Source of the DNA: Lentzea sp.
Lineage (GTDB): Bacteria; Actinomycetota; Actinomycetes; Mycobacteriales; Pseudonocardiaceae
Assembly: GCA_030146905.1 (NCBI GenBank)
Contig: JASLAV010000595.1
Span: 1-17,044 of the forward strand
Direction: 5' to 3'
DNA: 17,044 bases
Each line of letters starts with the position of its first letter. The stretch's first letter is position 1. Below, piece by piece: positions 15,231-17,044 of this stretch. The position numbers were made by a program, and so were the translations under genes. Below the pieces are notes generated by a model, which was given only the letters and a program-made list of their open reading frames with translations, had not been told where the DNA came from and made no database searches.

Positions 15231-15980
15231 GAGGTGCAGGTCGAGCTCGTTGCCGTTGCCGACGCCGTCGCCCAGCAGGTCGAGGTCGCCGATGTTGCCG
15301 ACGTTGAGGTCACCGATGACGTGACCCACGTTGAGGTCGCCGGTGACCTGGCCGACGGTGGTCTCCACGTCGCCGACCTGGGCGACGTCCGTGACGACGT
15401 CGGTCACGTCCACGACGTTCTTCACGTCGGCCACGTCGGTGATGCCCGTGACGGTGTTGACGAGCGTGTCGGCGTCGACGACGTCCTTCACGAGGAGGTC
15501 GGTGTCGAGGTCCTTCACGAGCACGTCGGAGACGTTGGTGACGTCCGCGACGTCCGTCACCGAGGTGAGGACGGAGTTGTCGGAGACGCTGGAGACGACG
15601 TCGGTCGCCTGCAGGACGGTGGCGTCCAGGGTGGAGGACACGTCGCCCACACCGGCGATGTCGGAGACCAGCGCGGTGACGGCGGCCGGGGAGGCGATGT
15701 CCACGACGTCGGTGATGCCGCCGGCGTTGCCCGCGATCAGCTTCAGGCTGTCGACGGCGGTGAGGTCGCCCGCCCCGACCAGGACCTTGTCCAGGACGTC
15801 CACGTTCGCGACGGACGCGCTGTCGAGCACCAGCGGCAGGATCTCGTGGATGTCGACCGGCGAGATGTCACCCAGACCGGCCGCCTGGAGGGCGCCCTCG
15901 GGGTCGGCCTGGAACGCCTCACGGGCGTCGAGGTCGCCGAGCAGGTTGAGGGTGAAGTCGTGCAGCGTCTGCTGGGCCAT
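15228..15980 (-). CDS. IniB N-terminal domain protein with Asp/Val repeat tail
   Basis: A 250-residue acidic protein. Residues about 5-50 (TLHDFTLNLLGDL, EAFQADPEGALQAAGLGDIS, ILPLVLD) match the IniB N-terminal domain, named after the isoniazid-induced mycobacterial gene iniB. The rest is low complexity: repeating hydrophobic-acidic units of VxDV type, such as TDVADVTNVSDV (142-153) and TDVADVKNVVDV (181-192). It ends in a Gly/Asn/Asp-rich tail with GDLNVGHVI and GDLNVGNIG. There are almost no basic residues, no signal peptide and no membrane helix. In mycobacteria iniB precedes the dynamin-like genes iniA and iniC. Here no such gene follows, so it stands alone. Function is unknown; a cell-envelope stress role is inferred only from the domain name. 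Confidence 0.82.
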   Translation of the reverse strand: MAQQTLHDFTLNLLGDLDAREAFQADPEGALQAAGLGDISPVDIHEILPLVLDSASVANVDVLDKVLVGAGDLTAVDSLKLIAGNAGGITDVVDIASPAAVTALVSDIAGVGDVSSTLDATVLQATDVVSSVSDNSVLTSVTDVADVTNVSDVLVKDLDTDLLVKDVVDADTLVNTVTGITDVADVKNVVDVTDVVTDVAQVGDVETTVGQVTGDLNVGHVIGDLNVGNIGDLDLLGDGVGNGNELDLHL

Positions 15981-15991
15981 GAAAACTCAAG

Positions 15992-15996
15992 CTCCT
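15992..15996 (-). promoter_or_regulatory. Ribosome binding site of the IniB-like gene
   Basis: On the minus strand AGGAG lies 11 nt before the ATG at 15980, slightly far but the only candidate, and it supports that start. Confidence 0.55.
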
Positions 15997-16007
15997 GTAG
16001 CTGGATC

Positions 16008-16049
16008 GGGGGGTGTCGGTATGAACCGTATGGATGAACGACACCCCCC
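16008..16049. repeat. 11-bp inverted repeat centred on the IniB-like promoter -10
   Basis: GGGGGGTGTCG (16008-16018) and CGACACCCCCC (16039-16049) are perfect inverted repeats with a 20-nt spacer. The minus-strand hexamer TACGGT (16025-16030) sits at the centre of the dyad and is the best -10 for the IniB-like gene. The 17-nt upstream hexamer TGCCGG is a poor -35. The dyad could be an operator, or a hairpin if transcription starts further upstream. Confidence 0.6.
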
Positions 16050-16134
16050 GGCATCGGGAGTTGGCCCCAGATCGTGACGTAGTGAGGTCCCTAGGGGGTT
16101 CGAGCCACCCGTTAGGGGAGTGGGGATTTCACCC
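16050..16134. other. Region between the PobA-like and IniB-like genes
   Basis: This short non-coding stretch holds two TAGGGG hexamers on the plus strand (16092-16097 and 16113-16118), 21 bp apart, so on the same DNA face two turns apart. They may be activator or sigma-factor sites for the IniB-like promoter. No convincing terminator for the PobA-like gene is seen. Confidence 0.3.
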
Positions 16135-17044
16135 TTATGGACCGACGTAGTTCTCCGCGAACGTGGCTTGGTAGGCGGGGGACTCCGCCAGGTGCTCCAG
16201 CCGCGCCTGCGCCAACCGTCCGAAGAACGGTGAGTTCGCGTCGGTGTGGATCATGTTGACCATCCACTGTGAAAATTCCTGTGCCCGCCAGACGCGGCGC
16301 AGGCAGTCCTCCGAGTAGGTCTTGAGCCCGGTCTCGGATCCGGTGGCGTAGAAGTCGATAAGCGCACGTCCGAACGTCGCGGCGTCGTTCATCGCGAGGT
16401 TCATGCCCTTGCCGCCCACCGGAGTGATGATGTGGGCTGCGTCACCCAGCAGGTACAGCCGGCCGTAGGACATCGGCTCGACCACATGGCTGCGCATGTC
16501 GAGCACGCGCTTATCGATGATCTTTCCCTCGGTCAGCGCCCACGACGAGTCGTGCAACGCGAGCCGCTTGTGCAACGCCTCCCACACCTGTTCGTCGGAC
16601 CAGTCGTCCGCATTCGTTCCCACCGGTACCTGCAAATAGAAGCGGGAAATGGTCGGTGATCGCAACATGTGTCCCGCGAAGCCGTCGGCGTGCAGCGCGT
16701 AAATGATCGCTTTAGTCGACGGAGGGGCCTCCGCAAGAATGGAGAGCCACTCAATCCCGTGCTGATGCGTGAATTGCGAGAGCACCCCTTCAGGAATGGA
16801 GGGGCGACTTACTCCGTGAAACCCGTCACATCCGGCCACGAAGTCTGCGGTGACGGTTTCCCGGGTCCCGTCTGCGCTGGTCCAGACCACGGAGGGCTGC
16901 GAGGACGTCAGGTTCCGCAACTCCACGTCGCTGACCGAGAACCGGATGTCACCCCCGGCGTCCAGAAATGCCCCGATGAGGTCCTTGACGACTTCCTGCT
17001 GTGGGTAGACGTAGTGCTGGCGTCCTCCGTACAGGTCGCTGTAC
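16135..17044 (-). CDS. PobA-like FAD-dependent aromatic hydroxylase (partial, 5' end beyond window)
   Basis: The last 302 residues of a flavoprotein resembling 4-hydroxybenzoate 3-monooxygenase (about 394 residues). The N-terminal FAD-binding GxGxxG part lies outside the window, and the frame is open to the edge. Visible are VAGCDGFHGVSR, the second FAD motif LYLLGDAAHIITPVGGKGMN, and the C-terminal ENYVG. By alignment from memory with Pseudomonas PobA, Tyr201 (IIYALH), Arg214, Tyr222 and Tyr385 are kept. The position of substrate-binding Ser212 is Met, and VPPTGAKG reads ITPVGGKG. The substrate may therefore be a modified benzoate. An internal GTG at 16926 is not the start. Several A/T-rich codons around 16630-16740 suggest a somewhat different base composition from the core genes. 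Confidence 0.85.
   Translation of the reverse strand, partial: YSDLYGGRQHYVYPQQEVVKDLIGAFLDAGGDIRFSVSDVELRNLTSSQPSVVWTSADGTRETVTADFVAGCDGFHGVSRPSIPEGVLSQFTHQHGIEWLSILAEAPPSTKAIIYALHADGFAGHMLRSPTISRFYLQVPVGTNADDWSDEQVWEALHKRLALHDSSWALTEGKIIDKRVLDMRSHVVEPMSYGRLYLLGDAAHIITPVGGKGMNLAMNDAATFGRALIDFYATGSETGLKTYSEDCLRRVWRAQEFSQWMVNMIHTDANSPFFGRLAQARLEHLAESPAYQATFAENYVGP

Noticed and set aside
15300..15620. Possible CRISPR or tandem-repeat array in the Asp/Val region
   Set aside because: The repeats are short, irregular and in frame with a protein; there are no constant repeats with unique spacers.
15234..16077. Plus-strand frames across the IniB-like gene
   Set aside because: They result from the self-complementary Asp/Val codons. 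The minus frame has the IniB-like N-terminus, a ribosome site and a promoter; the plus frames have none. Kept only as a structural observation.
16924..16926. GTG at 16926 as the start of the PobA-like gene
   Set aside because: The frame is open upstream to the window edge and encodes sequence that continues the PobA alignment, so the gene starts outside.

Overview
The window is high-GC DNA (about 70% by eye) with GTG starts, GTGA/ATGA stop-start overlaps, terminators without U-tracts and several leaderless promoters. It comes from an actinomycete, most likely one of the Pseudonocardiales (Lentzea, Saccharothrix or Amycolatopsis type). The order pyrG - NUDIX - (ald) - xerD - parA - scpA - scpB - rluB matches the conserved actinobacterial block known from Mycobacterium as Rv1699-Rv1711. 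This placement rests on synteny and protein resemblance read by eye, not on a database search.

Bases 1-9356 are the conserved core. CTP synthase is coupled to an ADP-ribose pyrophosphatase-type NUDIX hydrolase. A small DUF2752 membrane protein faces a convergent DUF1707/TM2 membrane protein across a shared bidirectional terminator that contains both stop codons. A divergent leaderless alanine dehydrogenase gene is coupled to the tyrosine recombinase XerD, followed by a leaderless ArsR-type regulator. Then comes a tightly packed chromosome-maintenance operon: a ParA ATPase, a small ribbon-helix-helix-like protein, ScpA, ScpB and an RluB-type pseudouridine synthase, ended by a 13-bp stem terminator. 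Every junction inside that operon overlaps.

Bases 9357-17044 are accessory. In mycobacteria cmk and der follow rluB; here the order breaks. There is a 907-residue HTH + STAND-NTPase + transmembrane + beta-propeller protein whose P-loop lysine is replaced by arginine. Next is a leaderless SsuBC/TauBC-type ABC importer operon (two different permeases and an ATPase, with no binding-protein gene) plus a small uncharacterised protein. An 18-bp perfect terminator separates it from a convergent gene for an IniB-N-domain protein with a long Asp/Val repeat tail. The right edge holds the 3' part of a PobA-like aromatic hydroxylase with active-site differences.

The best candidates for something undescribed are the ParA + RHH pair in front of ScpAB, the orphan IniB-like repeat protein with a dyad centred on its -10 box, and the STAND receptor-like protein with an altered Walker A. 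Four promoters place the -10 hexamer exactly 6 nt before the start codon, which points to leaderless transcription. There are no RNA genes, insertion sequences or CRISPR arrays. No gene-free stretch exceeds 300 bases; the longest are 9357-9538 and 15051-15227, both described below.
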